A stretch of DNA of 64,000 nt from Paraescarpia echinospica (taxonomy: Eukaryota; Annelida; Polychaeta; Sabellida; Siboglinidae), in contig CM034536.1 of assembly GCA_020002185.1 (NCBI GenBank), positions 15,541,614 through 15,605,613 on the forward strand, read 5' to 3'. The stretch's first letter is position 1. The number at the start of each line of letters is the position of its first letter. A program made the position numbers and the translations under genes. Positions 1 to 11,841 of the stretch are shown here, one piece after another. The notes beneath the pieces are model-generated. The model saw only the letters and a program-made list of their open reading frames with translations, searched no databases and had not been told where the DNA came from.

Positions 1-1195
1 CGTCACGATACGACCAATATGGACGAAGGCAACTCTTTAATCGTGGCAGGCCATCCTTGGTAAACCTCCCGTTGGAGAAACCGCATGGTGCTGTCAGTGA
101 CAGTCAACCCTCGAAGCTGGATACGCTTTGCAATGCTGAAGTTGATCAAATCCATGTGTTGATGTTCATCGATATCATCGATCAAGATATCGTCCACGGT
201 TACGTCTAGTGGAATTTCAGCATCCTTCTTTTGGTTGGAAAGTATTGATAGAGCGTCGGCGATGATCATCTGGCTGCCAGGTTTGTGGACGAATTGAAAA
301 TCGTACCCTTGGATCTTGATCAGAAGCCTCTGCAAACGTGAAGGACACTCTTCAAAGGCTTGTTGAGAATCATCAACAGTGGTTTGTGATCTGTCACGAC
401 AACGAACGGTTATCCGAAGAGATATGTATGGAATTTGTGGATCCCATGGTTTGTTCTCCTGTGGAAGACATGCCCTCAGTCCTTTTTGCGAAGCATCTAC
501 CTCTAGAAAATGTCTCGGTGGTAGTAAGACAGACATGAGTTGCTGCTGATGCATCTTTTGAGATCTTCCAATGTATGTTGGTGGTCTTCCTGCCAAGTAA
601 ATGGGACATCATTCTTGAGAAGCTCTCCCAGTGGTGTCGCTCTTTCAGCAAAGTGGGGTATGGGTGGCGCCAGATAGTTCATTAAACCGATGAAACGTTG
701 AAAGTTCTCTTTGTCCTCCTCAGGAGAAGGCATCATGTGAATGTCCTCGATCATTTCATGGTCGGGCCTGATACCGTCTTGCCCGTAGACTGACCCGAAG
801 AAAACTATCTTGTCGGTCTTGATCACACACTTCTTTGAGTCGAGCACATAGACTACTACATCATCAGTTGCTCTTTTAAACAGGTCTTGAGAGACGCAAA
901 GCCCAAAGGGAAGTATCGTGTAGCAGTATCTTCCGAAAGGTGTTCGGAAGGTAGTTATTTCTTGACTATCATCAACTAGGTGTATGGACCAGTAACCAGA
1001 TTTGGCGTCCATCTTCGAGAAAACGAGTGCATCTGCGAATTCTGCAGATATCTTGTGTGGAGTTCGCTTCAAGCAGGCATTGAGACGCTTAGGGTCCAAA
1101 CACCCTCTCAGACTCCCGTCTTTGTTCACACTTGTTGCAATCGATGAGCACCACTCTGCGTGATGTTCAATTTCAGAGGCGGTGTGTGAGGAAGC
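1..1195 (-). mobile_element. Ty3/gypsy LTR retrotransposon pol fragment, decayed
   Basis: Reading the minus strand from about 1195 down to the window edge gives a reverse transcriptase followed by an RNase H-like region. Recognisable blocks are LDPKRLN, FSKMDAKSGYW, TPFGRYCY, LPFGLCVSQD, RFIGLMNYLAP and, in another frame, an RNase H start with FLEVDAS and the FVHKPGS block. The copy is dead: the frame changes near 503-600, and the segment that should hold the YxDD catalytic box is collapsed, so FKRATDD runs almost directly into the CVIKTDK block, a loss of roughly 30 residues. Protease, integrase end and LTRs are not visible; the element runs off the left edge and its upstream end is truncated near 1195. 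Family assignment rests on motif order; confident for Ty3/gypsy, not for a lineage. Confidence 0.85.
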
Positions 1196-1840
1196 ATTCT
1201 TATTTGCGTGATTTTATGAAAATATTTGTTTTGGAGTACATGATTATCTTATTTTATATATATATATTCTATTTACTATAGCATTTATTTCAACCTGTTC
1301 ATGTCACCTTTAAACGCTGTTATCAACACAATATTTCGTTAGCTATATGATGTTACACTATCAAAAGAACAAACTCAGGTAAGCTATGAAATAGCAAGGC
1401 ATGCACTACATATCACCTCACCTCTATACGGAGCAAGCACGAGATAACACCGCCGTTTGCGTTTCGCGAACTTATCTCCTCGAGTTACACATTGTTTGCT
1501 ATAATTTATCACGTCAACGGTGACGTAATGGTGTCGTTTCCTGTGACGTCACGCCTAAATGTTATAGCAAGACTACTCGACTTTTTGCATTGTAGGCATA
1601 AAACTCCATGTAAACTAATAATATATTTATCAAATAAATACGGGGAGTAATGAAAGGAATCATAATTTCCACATGTTGCCATCTGACTGCAGGTCCTAAG
1701 CACGTCGACCCATTTACAACATTAATTTTTTTCTGTCTTTTCCATCCAACTCTGAGATCTGTCAAGGCATCTCTGCTATTTAAGTATTAATTGTATATAC
1801 AGCGTTGCAAACATTTACGGATAAGGCCCTTTGCAAATAA
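1196..1840. other. No gene seen; AT-rich spacer with CRE-like site
   Basis: No reading frame resembles a protein. A short run around 1510-1555 contains several TGACGT-type words, including a full TGACGTCA palindrome at 1544-1551 that would suit a CREB/ATF site, but there is no adjacent transcription unit to give it meaning. Confidence 0.4.
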
Positions 1841-2375
1841 ATATTATTACTACTACTACTGCTATACTACTACTACTACTGCTACTACTGCAAATACTGC
1901 TACTACTACAACTACTACTGCTACTATTTGCTGCTACTACTACTAATACTACCACTGCTACTACTACTGCTACCACTGCTACTACTACTATAACTATTAC
2001 TACTGCTACTACTACTACTATTACTACCACTGCTACTACTACTACTACTACCACTGCTATACTACTACTACTACTGCTATACTACTACTACTGCTACTAC
2101 TATTACTACCACTGCTATACTACTGCTACTACTGCTATACTACTACCACTACTGCTATTACTACTACTACTACTGCTATTACTACCACTGCTACTACTAC
2201 TACTACTACCACTGCTATACTACTACTACTGCTATACTACTACTACTACTACTGCTACTACTACTACTGCTACTGCTACTGCTACTACTACTACTACTAG
2301 TACTACTGCTACGTCTACTACTACTGCTACTGCTACTGCTACTACTACTACATATTCTACTACTTTACTATAGTA
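1841..2375. repeat. TAC/TGC trinucleotide microsatellite, about 530 bp
   Basis: Nearly uninterrupted triplets dominated by TAC (also read CTA/ACT) with regular TGC and CAC interruptions. All long open frames here on either strand are products of the triplet periodicity (poly-Leu/Tyr/Thr or poly-Val/Ala) and are not genes. Confidence 0.95.
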
Positions 2376-2704
2376 GTCATTACACATGAGTAGACCGAAG
2401 CATGTATGTATCATGATGTTGATCACGCATGCTCTATGACGTGCGTAGGATTCTCTTACATTCCACTATGACTAAGAGTAGAAATAATTTTTCTTAAAGG
2501 GAACAGAAGGCAATTGTTTGGGCTTAACCATGTAAAAGAGTTAATAAAAAGTAGCCATTTGCAACTCCAAACAAGAATATTTGGTCAGTAATTTATTATA
2601 ATAACCTTGTCCGTTACGGCGGCTCCATTACCATTTGGCCATCGGCCCCATTGAGATTTGAAGTATCGACTCCGTTACGATTTTGGAGGTCGGGTTTCCG
2701 AAAA

Positions 2705-3010
2705 TGCACACGCGTATACATATACACACGCACACGCTCACGCAAACACGCTCCAAAACCCACACAAACCCACACACAAACACATACAAATACGCACCAA
2801 AACACACACATAACACATTTACACACAAACACACCACACGCGCACACACACACACACGCACGCTCGCACGGAGACACGCCAGCACACGCAAAGATACACA
2901 CACACTCACACACTCACTCCACACCACGCACATGGAACCAGGTACTAACACACGTACGTACACACGCATGCACGCGCGCACTCACGCACACACACGCCAA
3001 CATGTGGTTA
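2705..3010. repeat. Imperfect CA-rich microsatellite
   Basis: About 300 bp of ACAC, ACGC and CACT words. Open frames on both strands are low-complexity (His/Thr-rich or Cys/Val-rich) and are rejected as genes. Confidence 0.9.
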
Positions 3011-4790
3011 TATTTGCATGTCCCCCACAGTCACTACGTCTCACATTTATGCAATATATAACATAATTATATAATTTATTGTCAAATTTCAAAGAGTACA
3101 CCTAAATATACTGTACTGTAGATGATACAAATCTGACACATTCATGTAAATCCACGTGGTCGGTCTAATATATAACGCTGTGCAGTTATCCTCTCGTGCT
3201 TCATGTAAAGCCTACACCACTCCTTGGTTCCACTTCTACCTATCCTTGTAAGGTATCAAATAAGACAACTGCAATGTAAGCCAATAGCCACATAAAAAGG
3301 CGCACAACAACTTTTTCGCAATTAAATTAACCTAACAATGACCTTTTTGCTCGGAGAATGGTTCCCGTAAGGGAGAGAAATAATACAAGGGTGGAGTTTC
3401 TACATTTTAGAAATGTATTTACTTTACTATGCACTGGTATGATCATAGTGAGACATCTCCATGATACTTACCCGTGTATTAAAAACTATAATTATTGCAT
3501 TTAACCAAAGAAAATTAATTAAAATATAAATTAAAAGTTTGTTTAAGAAAACGAAGACCCTACCATTAACTATCTGATTCTAAGCACGACAGCTATTCAA
3601 CAACGTTTCCTTCATTCTACCCGACTGGTTCACGCGGATTGTTTTAAGAGTTTAGATTGTAAACACAAACATTTTGTAAAATGCAAAACAAGCAACCAAA
3701 CATAATAGTCATGCATACAAAGTCACTGGAACAACAAGCTTAAGGAACATTATCATGATCGTTGAGCCTGAACTACGGACGCGAACACACACCAAAAGGG
3801 TCGGTAACCGGAAACGTCTCCGGAGCAAATACGAACACTTCCGCGTTGCGATTGATCAGCTAATATTGGATGAACGGACATATATATGCAGTGTCCAAAG
3901 TCTCAAACTGTAAATCCCCAGTCGCACGTCGGCACAGTATCAGTTTGATTCATCGTCTTTTGTGGAGGACCAGAGGCACGGCTGCAGTTCTTCTTTCCGC
4001 CAGCTGACCACGACGCAAAAATAACTACAACAGGTACGGACGGAAATGTTCAGCAGACAATAGGATGAATGGTTGGGAAGAACAAAAAGAGATGGAAGAA
4101 AATCATTGGGAAGAAAAGTTCATACCTAATGATGAATAAATCTCATTGGGATTTCTTAAAAGACTGCCGATCAGTGTCTTTCAATGCTCCCATTCGGTTG
4201 TTGTTGTACGGTTTTTATGTAAAGAGTCGCAAGAGATGCGAATTTGTTTTCAAAATGGGATCGAATAACTACACAATTTTTGATCGTTTTTTAATACAAT
4301 GACCTGCGGTTATTTCCGGAAACAAATTCACTTCGATGTCGACTACAGCAACGTCAGTAGAGTTGATATTGATATTTGACAGCTAGATTCGTATATTGGA
4401 AGATGTTGAGCCCCCATACCATGGCAGATTTCAAGGAGTCCCCGTGTTTCGTTGCCGATCATGGCAGCGTTCCTCGTCTGTTTGACCATTTCATAGTTTA
4501 GGTCTGGGGTATTTATTAGCACAATAATATTGCGAAGAACATATTTCGAGAAACTTTGCCGTCATAGTTTCAGTTTAAAACCATCTATGTTTTATTACAC
4601 AAAGTAAAATACATCTTGGACGTTATTTTACCACGATAAACATAACAAATATGACTACATTTGCTATAGTTGTCTAAGAATTGATTTTCGGAGTATATTT
4701 TATCCATTGCGTTATTAGTTAATGCTAATAAAGCCAGTGGAATTAGTTATACAACATGTAGCATGGTGAAGGTGATCAGTATATCATTAT
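3011..4790. other. No supported gene
   Basis: Mostly AT-rich sequence. A 77-codon plus-strand frame at 4069-4302 begins Lys-rich (MVGKNKKRWKK) and resembles nothing I recognise; it has no clear splice context and could be chance. A GC-richer stretch at 3780-4060 looks less repetitive than its surroundings but shows no convincing exon. Confidence 0.4.
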
Positions 4791-4794
4791 TCAG

Positions 4795-4800
4795 TTTATT
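4795..4800 (-). terminator. Candidate poly(A) signal of the SLC46-like gene
   Basis: TTTATT on the plus strand is AATAAA on the minus strand, 373 bp past the proposed stop codon of the transporter. A 3' UTR of this length would include the TG microsatellite at 4857-4950. This supports, but does not prove, that the exon at 5173-5333 is the last. Confidence 0.35.
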
Positions 4801-4852
4801 GCAAACAACTTAGACTCCCTACTACAAGAAAACACATTGATATAGATGGCTC

Positions 4853-4856
<4 letters not shown>

Positions 4857-4896
<40 letters not shown>

Positions 4897-4950
4897 CGTG
4901 CGTGCATGTCTATGTATGCATGTGTGCGTGTGTGTGCGTGCATGGTCGTC
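4857..4950. repeat. TG microsatellite
   Basis: About 17 near-perfect TG dinucleotides followed by TGCG/TGTG variants. If the poly(A) call is right this lies in the transporter 3' UTR. Confidence 0.9.
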
Positions 4951-5172
4951 CACGATGTCTGCTCGTGCGAATATTTTCTTCTGAGCAGAACCTTAAAACA
5001 CCGGTGCAGATAGCACAATGAAATGTTAACGCAGCTACAGTATAGGTTATACATCAAGAAAAATGTGTAGATCTACCCTAAAAGATTTGGTAGCTACTGA
5101 AGTATACCAGGCTGTATATACTCCAGGTGAAGATTGGGGAAGTGACACAGATTGACGCTGTCCGAGCAGAAC

Positions 5173-8100
5173 TCACACGAAGATTCCGGCACAGAGGAGA
5201 TACAGGACGGCAATGATGAGGAAGACGACGCCACTGTCTTCTAGAACAGTCTCGGCATAGACGATATCGAAGGAGGCACCACTGGCCATGTCCGAGACAG
5301 CTTGAACCACGCCGACGCTCGCGAATAACGCTCCTGTGACAAGATGGTGTCTTATAAAGGAGAATGTAACATAACCACAGGCGGATCCAGGGGGCCTGGG
5401 TGGCACGTGCCCCCTAGACTTTTGGAATTTGGCGTGCACGTAGATTTTTTAATGGACCCAGGTGACCGTGCCCCTTTTGAAATGTGCCGCCGTTCAGGTT
5501 ATAATAAGCCAAAGAGTTACGCCAACAGCACCTCCTCGCCGTCTTCCAGTGACACCAGTCGGTCGAGCCCAGAGACAGCGGAGAAGCTGAAGTTTACGGC
5601 GGCGTGGCAACGACAAATGTTGTACACCATTTGGTTCGGCCACGTGCCCTAGACTACCCACTCTGGATCCGCCCCTGAAAGCACCGATTGAAATACACCG
5701 GTCGTGTATAATACATGTGTTTTGTATGTGTGGGGCTGACACTTGGTATGTAATCTAGCCTATTGGGTGGTTCGTCGATTTGGATTTTTTTCGAAATTTG
5801 TCCGGGGGGTCACAATTTCAAAACAATTTTAGTGCAGGCGACTGCCTTTTTCCCCTGTCAACGCCGGGTAATACGGTTAGTGTATTATAAAATACACTGT
5901 AAAGGGACGCTGTAATATGAAGGGGTTTCCGGTGTACAAAAGACATTTTAGTTTGGTAACATGTTACAAACATTTTATTTCACGAAAATAACCGTAAATC
6001 TCGGTTGGATCATCATATGCACAATGGAATGTAGGTGCGTACCCAGGATTGACATGCTGGGGGGTTTCCAAACGGGTAGTACCAGTGGCGCGGGAACGAA
6101 ATTCATATTGGGGGGCTACCGGTGTTGTTGAAAATGTTTCGCCGCTGTAACTTCAACTTCTCCGCCGTCTCGGCTGTGAACTCATGACATCAGAACAGGG
6201 GGGACAGTGCTGTTCAAAACCAAGTTATAACCCTAACCCTGTTCCCACGCCCTTGGTATTACCCTACCTTAGGTCTTAGGATATCTGAATTAAGACTGTT
6301 CTGATCGCAGGAACCTCTCGGTTCCTCAATGATGAGATCTTCTTCTTCGGGATCTAATATTACACATTTTTGGCTTCCGGTTCCAGTGTTTAATGTTAAT
6401 GGGGCTTCGTAGTCGTATAGTATCTCCTGGGTTGACCACAATTCATCAAGGCGGTTTTAAAATTAATTTATTGATTTAGTACCGAATCAGGTAAACTGTT
6501 CCACGGTTCAGTCACGGTATTACCGTCGTCCTTCCGTGTACTCACGTACATTGCCATAATTTAGATCATACAGCAGTGCAGAAATTTGGAGGGGTTTCTG
6601 GGCAACCAAAACACCCCTCTGGGTACGCCCCTGGAATGTATTGTATTTTTGGACTCACAGTATAATGTCTTCAAAGTAGCATGATAACATGTCAAACATC
6701 TTTTATTTTAACAACAAAACAGTAAAATTCTGAAAATATACGTATAACTATGTGCACAATACCGTCTATTGAATAGTTGACAACATCATAATTGGACAGC
6801 ATGGCCTTAAATAACATCATAAGAACACGCCAGATAACTCGGACACGCATAAGTCAATGTTCACTTCCATCGATCTTTTCCTCGATCCTGGGCACGTAAA
6901 GCGCTAAAATATAGGTCCTGTGGAACTTATGATGACTAGAAGTATTGCAATGGATCCCTGTAGGTTCGTCTTACCCATAGTGCACAAGTAGTTGATATAA
7001 CGTTATATCATATTCGTTGCATAGATGTATTGTGTCAATTACTATTTTGTTACAAATACACAATCATTTTATAAAATAATTTAATGCAGATGCCATTCCG
7101 CACTCACCCTGATCATCCTTGCTCACACTTTTTGACATCATCGCCTCCGCTAGAGGTGTCACAACCGCCGAACCGAGGCTCACTTCCGGCACTGCGCACG
7201 CAACATAGACCTGACTGAGGAGGTATTGCCCATACAGAAGCATGTCTTAGATAAGAAAATGTTGTGCATGACACTTAAAATTAATACCTATAAGATGCAA
7301 ATTAAGACTTTAACGTCATAATGTGTATAACATCGATGTCTAGCGGTTTAGTTACTGGCATGAAGTTAGACCGAAGGGTTCGGAGCCTTCTTTGTGGTAC
7401 CACGCGAGTATCCGGGTGTAAATTAACTGTATACTGTACCGTTCTCGTAACACATGAAAATGACAAGTGGGTATTTAAGAACGCATTAGCGAACTAACGA
7501 CGTATTGGAATACTTGTTACTATTATACAGCCACCATTTGGATTAGCCACAAAACGGTCGTAATCAATCACAGTTAGTTATTTCCAATTTGGGGCAGCGT
7601 AGTGTTTGATCTACAAATCACTATTACAATCGTCCATTGTTGGGTCCGTTATGGTTATTTAAGATATTGAAGGTAGGATTAGCTCAATCCTCACCCGGTC
7701 CTTGGCTCGCAGTTTGAAGTAACTACACTAATTATAATTTTACAGTAAGGCCAAATACGTACCCACCCCCACCCCCACCCAGCACCCACCCCAACACACG
7801 CACACATACACGCGCACACGCACGTACGCACACACTCGCTCGCTCACTCATACACATCAATAAGTCTAGCAAGTGTACATATAGAGCGTCCCTTACCCAG
7901 CCACAGCATGGATGAAGTGGTGGCGAAGGCCATCAGCAGGTTGCCGGCGATTCCCGACAGCGACCCGAACATGCCCATGCACGCGTCAGAGAAGAACAGC
8001 TGTAGAAGCGGCACCCCGAGCATGGCCATGACGGCCATGAGCATATACTTGACCGCCTGGAAGTATCCGATGACAACGGATGACCAGCAGAAGGGCATTC

Positions 8101-11100
8101 CCATCATGTAGAGCACATCGACGTCATTGCGACCCAGAAGGATGAGAGAGTCGAACGAGAAGACGATTAGCTGCTCAAAAAGAGACGCATGCGTCAAACA
8201 CAGGGTCCGGATACAAGGCGTCCAAGACACCCCCAACTTTCAAAACTTTACCGTAGTGATTTAAATCAACATTAAAATACTCTGTAGTGCTTTGAGACTG
8301 CTTTGCTTTGTTATATTGAACATATATTCAATATTCTCGCATTTGAATCTCACATCTATGTTGAACGCAAGCCCGATTCAAATACTTCTGGGCGGTCACT
8401 GTGTTATAAATGAATACGTTTGAAAGTGTATGCAAAAACTTCTCAAGATCAATTTTGAATTCGGACACCTTGTAGGAAGTTGAACCTAGATTAAAACACT
8501 AGAGTGTTTTCAAGTGTTTCGAGGGCGACTGTGTTGAACTTACTACACCTATGTTTCTTGAATCGGGAATCAGGAAACATGTATTTGACCCAAATAACAA
8601 AGAACATTCCCACAGAATAACAATTTACATTGTGTAAAACGTCCCGGAAAAGCAAACAACAACCTAACTGCAAGACAGCCAACAGAGAAACATGTTTCGT
8701 ACCAAGAGTCTCAGTCTAGTGATGACCTTTGGATCGTCTTCGTTCTTTGCATAGATCCTAAAGACAGTGACGGACTGCTTCAAGGTCGGCGTTACGTCGA
8801 AGGTCGGCTTCTTCTCGGGCATCGTACGTGAGTCGGGTAGCAGCAGGAGGATGTACGTGACGGCGGCAACGAACACGAGCGTTACGTACCTAGGCAATTG
8901 CAACGAACACGGGCGTCACGTACCTACATAATGGCAACGTACTCGGATGTCACGTACCTACATAATGGCAGCGATCACGAGCGTCAGGTACCTACATGAT
9001 GACAACGAACAAGTGCGTGACGTACCTGCATAATTGCCAACAAATATCTCGTAAACATCATGTGCTTTCAGAACGACAGCCAACACGGGCGCCACGTACT
9101 TACAATATGACAACGAACACTGTCGTTACGTACCTACCCCAAAACGCCATCACCTCTGTATTTCTCTACTGACATGAAAGAAAGTATTGTAGTTCTACAC
9201 ATCGTACGGTTTTAACATATATGAAATCCAAACTGCTAAGATATATTTCCAGTTTTATAAGAGAATCACATACACACATTATGTCATATTCCTAGGCTGA
9301 GAGCTGCACGTTTGAATGCTATTGTCATCCTCCTGTTTGTCTCGCATTCGCTCAACCATATACATTATTTCCTGAAATGTATTATAGTGTCTAACGCGAC
9401 AGCGACATGCATAAGAACGTCCTGTACTCACACCTACCAGAAGGAGTGTACATATCCCCACGAGATAAAGTAGCCAATTGCGACGTTGCCGACGCCGGTA
9501 GCGAAGAAGAGCACAGCCTGGACGGCGGCGAAGCGGAGCGACCGCTGGTCGTGATCGAGGATGTCCGCGAGGTAGGCGTACGCCGAGCTCTGCATGGTCA
9601 TGTGTGAGCCGCCGAGACCCTCGATGACGACGCCGATAAAGAGGTAGGAGACTGGCGCCTTGCAGTAGATGACGACGACGTAGAGGATGCCCTTGAGGGC
9701 TCCCCCAATGCACGGCAGCAGCAGGCCTATCTTCCGGCCGACGATGTCCGTGTAGGAGCACACGAGCAGGGTGGAGATAAGCGCCGGCACGTTCTTGGCG
9801 AGGTTGAAATAGCAGAGGAGTCGTGACGACTCCTGCTGGATCTTGTTGTGGATCAGGTCGATGGGACTCTCCCCGGTGATGTTGGAACGGCAGGAGGAGG
9901 AGCGGCCCTCGGACGAGATGGAGTACTCGTCGTCCGGCATCAGGTAGTTGGCCGCCACAAGGGCAAATATGAACTGCTCCTAAAGCGGAAGGATAAGGAT
10001 AACAATGTTTTGCAAATTTTGGTACAAATTATATAGGTAGACATACACATTTAAAAATGTGAAATATACAAAACAAAATATATAATTAACATGATGTTCA
10101 TATTGCCAAAAAAGAAGAGAAAAATAATTGCGGTGGGAAGGGAGACTCCTAGTAAGATTAAAAACTGATAGCTGTCGTAGGAGCCACCCAAAGTAAAAAT
10201 AACATATTCTTTATGTATATAATCCTAAGTTTCATATAACAACAAGTAATGGTGATGTCAAAACTGTCTTAATTGTCCTTCTCTTACATAATGTGTGAGG
10301 TGATTGTTGTGTTAATGTGTTTTATGAGTTGTGTACGCGTGTAAGCAGGCGTGTAAATATACGAATTTAAACACTGTGTTGGACTTTTGTGAAGTGTGAT
10401 ACACGATTGTTCCCTCTATTGGAAATGTTCACTTGTTGGTAGGAGCGAGAAATGTTCTATTATGGGAAAGGATGTCACATGTTCCTGTACAACCTGAACT
10501 GCTCGTTGAAGGAAAAGATTGTTCCTTTTTTGGAAATGTTCCGTTGTGGGAAGGAACAAAAACTGTTCCTTTACGGAAAATGATACATATTCCTTTGCAA
10601 CACTAGCTGCTCTTGGAAGGGAAAGCACAATCGTACCTTTATTAAAAAACATAAATTCTTCCGATATTCGAAAAAAACTCACTGTTTAAGTAAAAGAACG
10701 CGAACTGTTCATTTGCCTATGCAAAAGGATATTACTTGTTCCTTTACAACACGAACTTTCTACATAGGAAAATACGAGCTTTCATTTATGAGAAAGGATA
10801 TGAATTGCGCTCTGTTTTGGGAAACCACGCGAACTACGCCTCTAAGAAAAACTTACACAATGTGTTTCTTTATGATCAACAGCGTGACTGGTCCCGTCGA
10901 AGGAAATAACAAGTATTCATTTTTTGGGAAAGAAAGCGAAATGTTCCTTTGTGGGAAAGAGCATGAATCTTTTTGTTGCATGAAAGAACACACACGAAAT
11001 GTTCCGTTATGAGAGAGGACATGATTTGTTCCTTTTATTATTTTTTTTTATTTTATTCGTTATTTTTATTGAACTGCTTCTTTTGGAAAACGCCACTTTG

Positions 11101-11841
11101 CTGTGCAGAACACAAATTGTTCTGTTCATTTATTGGAAAATACACAATGTATTTCCTTTATGCGAAAGGACACGAATTGATCCTCCCGATTTCAAAGATA
11201 TATTAACATCATGGCAATTTAGTTCATGCTAATTACTTTATTATAATGTTAGTTCATGCTAATTACTTTATCATAATGTTATAATTAGGTTAATATCTCC
11301 TGAATTGTCAGACTAAGAGTAAGCTTTAATTCTTACCATTGTCCTTCATTGTACTGTTCTTTCAGTATATCATATTGAAACATTCCTCTGTCTGTGCTAA
11401 ATAAGTAATAATATAGTTATATTGAATGTCGTTAGATTTACGAACCTTCAGGGGAAGACACGCTTTGTAGGCGAGGAAATACAAAAACAGGGGCACCTCG
11501 ACCAGTTGTGGCCGCTTGCAGCACCACGACGTAACTTCTGCCGGCGACTGCGCGGAGTCAGTCGTGTCTGCTTCCATAACAGACACGGAACATCTGCTGA
11601 CCGCATCGTCTGGCGGCTGAGTTATGGTCGTGGCGGTAGTGATAGAGGTCGCGCTGGCGGCGGCCTGTAAGAGATACTGGTCTTCTTGGTCCTCTCGACT
11701 TCTCGCAGACTTCAGCCCGCATCGTATCCAATCCAACGACACCCGCCACTTGGTCGCGAGCCGATTCAAGAAAACCTTAGGCTTGTATGTGCATTTTGAT
11801 GCGGACGGGCCGTTGCCAGTCGGTGTCGCGGCCAGCACCAT
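5173..11841 (-). CDS. SLC46-family proton-coupled solute transporter (MFS), 6 exons
   Basis: Exons (minus): 11841-11446, 9979-9438, 8889-8703, 8170-7897, 7191-7108, 5333-5173. All junctions are GT-AG, phases agree at every join (0, 2, 0, 1, 1), and the sum is 1644 nt, 547 aa. The start ATG has an in-frame TAG nine codons upstream. Protein: cytosolic N-tail about 1-113 (long for the family), TM1 near 114-132 (VEVPLFLYFLA), a Ser-rich TM1-2 loop with an N-glycosylation sequon near 165, MFS motif A (YTDIVGRK) near 208-215, and LLPDSR after TM6. The C-terminal half contains PFCWS, MAFATTSS, VVTPLAEAMMSK and DQGALF blocks that line up closely with the folate transporter PCFT. The family moves folates or other small organic solutes across plasma or lysosomal membranes, driven by protons; substrate here is unknown. 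The protein ends right after TM12. A good donor (GTGAGT, 5176-5171) overlaps the stop, so one more short 3' exon is possible. Confidence 0.85.
5378..5677. mobile_element. Non-autonomous hAT-like element (MITE), 300 bp
   Basis: The left end reads CAGGCGGATCCAG and the right end, reversed, reads CAGGGGCGGATCCAGAG, so the element has imperfect terminal inverted repeats. CACGTGCCC words sit about 30 bp inside both ends. I could not find a clean 8-bp target duplication. It sits in intron 5 of the transporter with its edge only 44 bp from the acceptor of the last exon, so it borders the branch-point region. Confidence 0.6.
6034..6632. mobile_element. Non-autonomous hAT-like element with target duplication
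   Basis: Ends are GGTGCGTACCCAGG on the left and CTGGGTACGCCCCT on the right, forming terminal inverted repeats of the CAGGGGCG type. The 9-bp word TGGAATGTA occurs immediately outside both ends (6025-6033 and 6632-6640), consistent with the 8-bp duplication typical of hAT insertions. No transposase is encoded. It lies in intron 5 of the SLC46-like gene. Confidence 0.6.
7765..7855. repeat. CCCAC / CACA / CACG compound microsatellite
   Basis: C-rich CCCACCCC words pass into CACACG and CTCG words. It lies in intron 4 of the transporter, about 40 bp beyond the 7897 donor. Confidence 0.85.
8867..9140. repeat. 34-bp tandem array built from the exon-3 splice acceptor
   Basis: Five contiguous 34-bp units start at 8867, 8901, 8935, 8969 and 9003, and two more diverged units start at 9077 and 9111. 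Unit 1 is the real intron 2/exon 3 junction of the SLC46-like gene: on the minus strand it reads CCTAG then GTACGTAACGCTCGTG. The other units keep TAG followed by GTACGTGACG and up to 23 bases matching the exon. The array therefore consists of tandem copies of an acceptor plus the first seven to eight codons. Confidence 0.9.
10416..11195. repeat. Degenerate ~28-32 bp tandem repeats in SLC46 intron 1
   Basis: Variants of GAACTGTTCCTTTATGGG and AAAGGATATGAA recur through about 780 bp. The plus-strand consensus resembles the plus-strand sequence over the exon 2 acceptor (ATATGAACTGCTCC, then GGAAGGATA, near 9967-9997), about 430 bp away. Several small open frames here are repeat artefacts. Confidence 0.7.
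11221..11280. repeat. Two-copy 30-bp tandem duplication
   Basis: Two adjacent 30-bp units beginning AGTTCATGCTAATTAC differ at one position. They lie about 165 bp past the exon 1 donor of the transporter. Confidence 0.95.

Noticed and set aside
1815..2426. Poly-Leu/Thr/Tyr and poly-Val/Ala open frames
   Set aside because: Direct products of a TAC/TGC triplet microsatellite, open in several frames on both strands.
5171..5177. Donor GTGAGT as the true end of SLC46 exon 6 with another coding exon downstream
   Set aside because: No convincing downstream exon was found before the AATAAA at 4795-4800, so the overlapping TGA was kept as the stop; not excluded.
6225..6245. Telomere-like TAACCC words
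   Set aside because: Only two units inside a hAT-like element; chance.
8867..9140. CRISPR-like array (34-bp units)
   Set aside because: Units are contiguous with no unique spacers, lie in a spliced animal gene, and match an exon boundary. No CRISPR arrays were seen anywhere.
9279..9761. 160-codon minus-strand open frame overlapping SLC46 exon 2
   Set aside because: Out of frame with the transporter-like reading, Arg/His-rich, and fully explained as a shadow of the GC-rich exon.
10713..11232. Several 77-99 codon plus-strand frames
   Set aside because: They run through degenerate tandem repeats in SLC46 intron 1; composition follows the repeat and no domain is recognisable.
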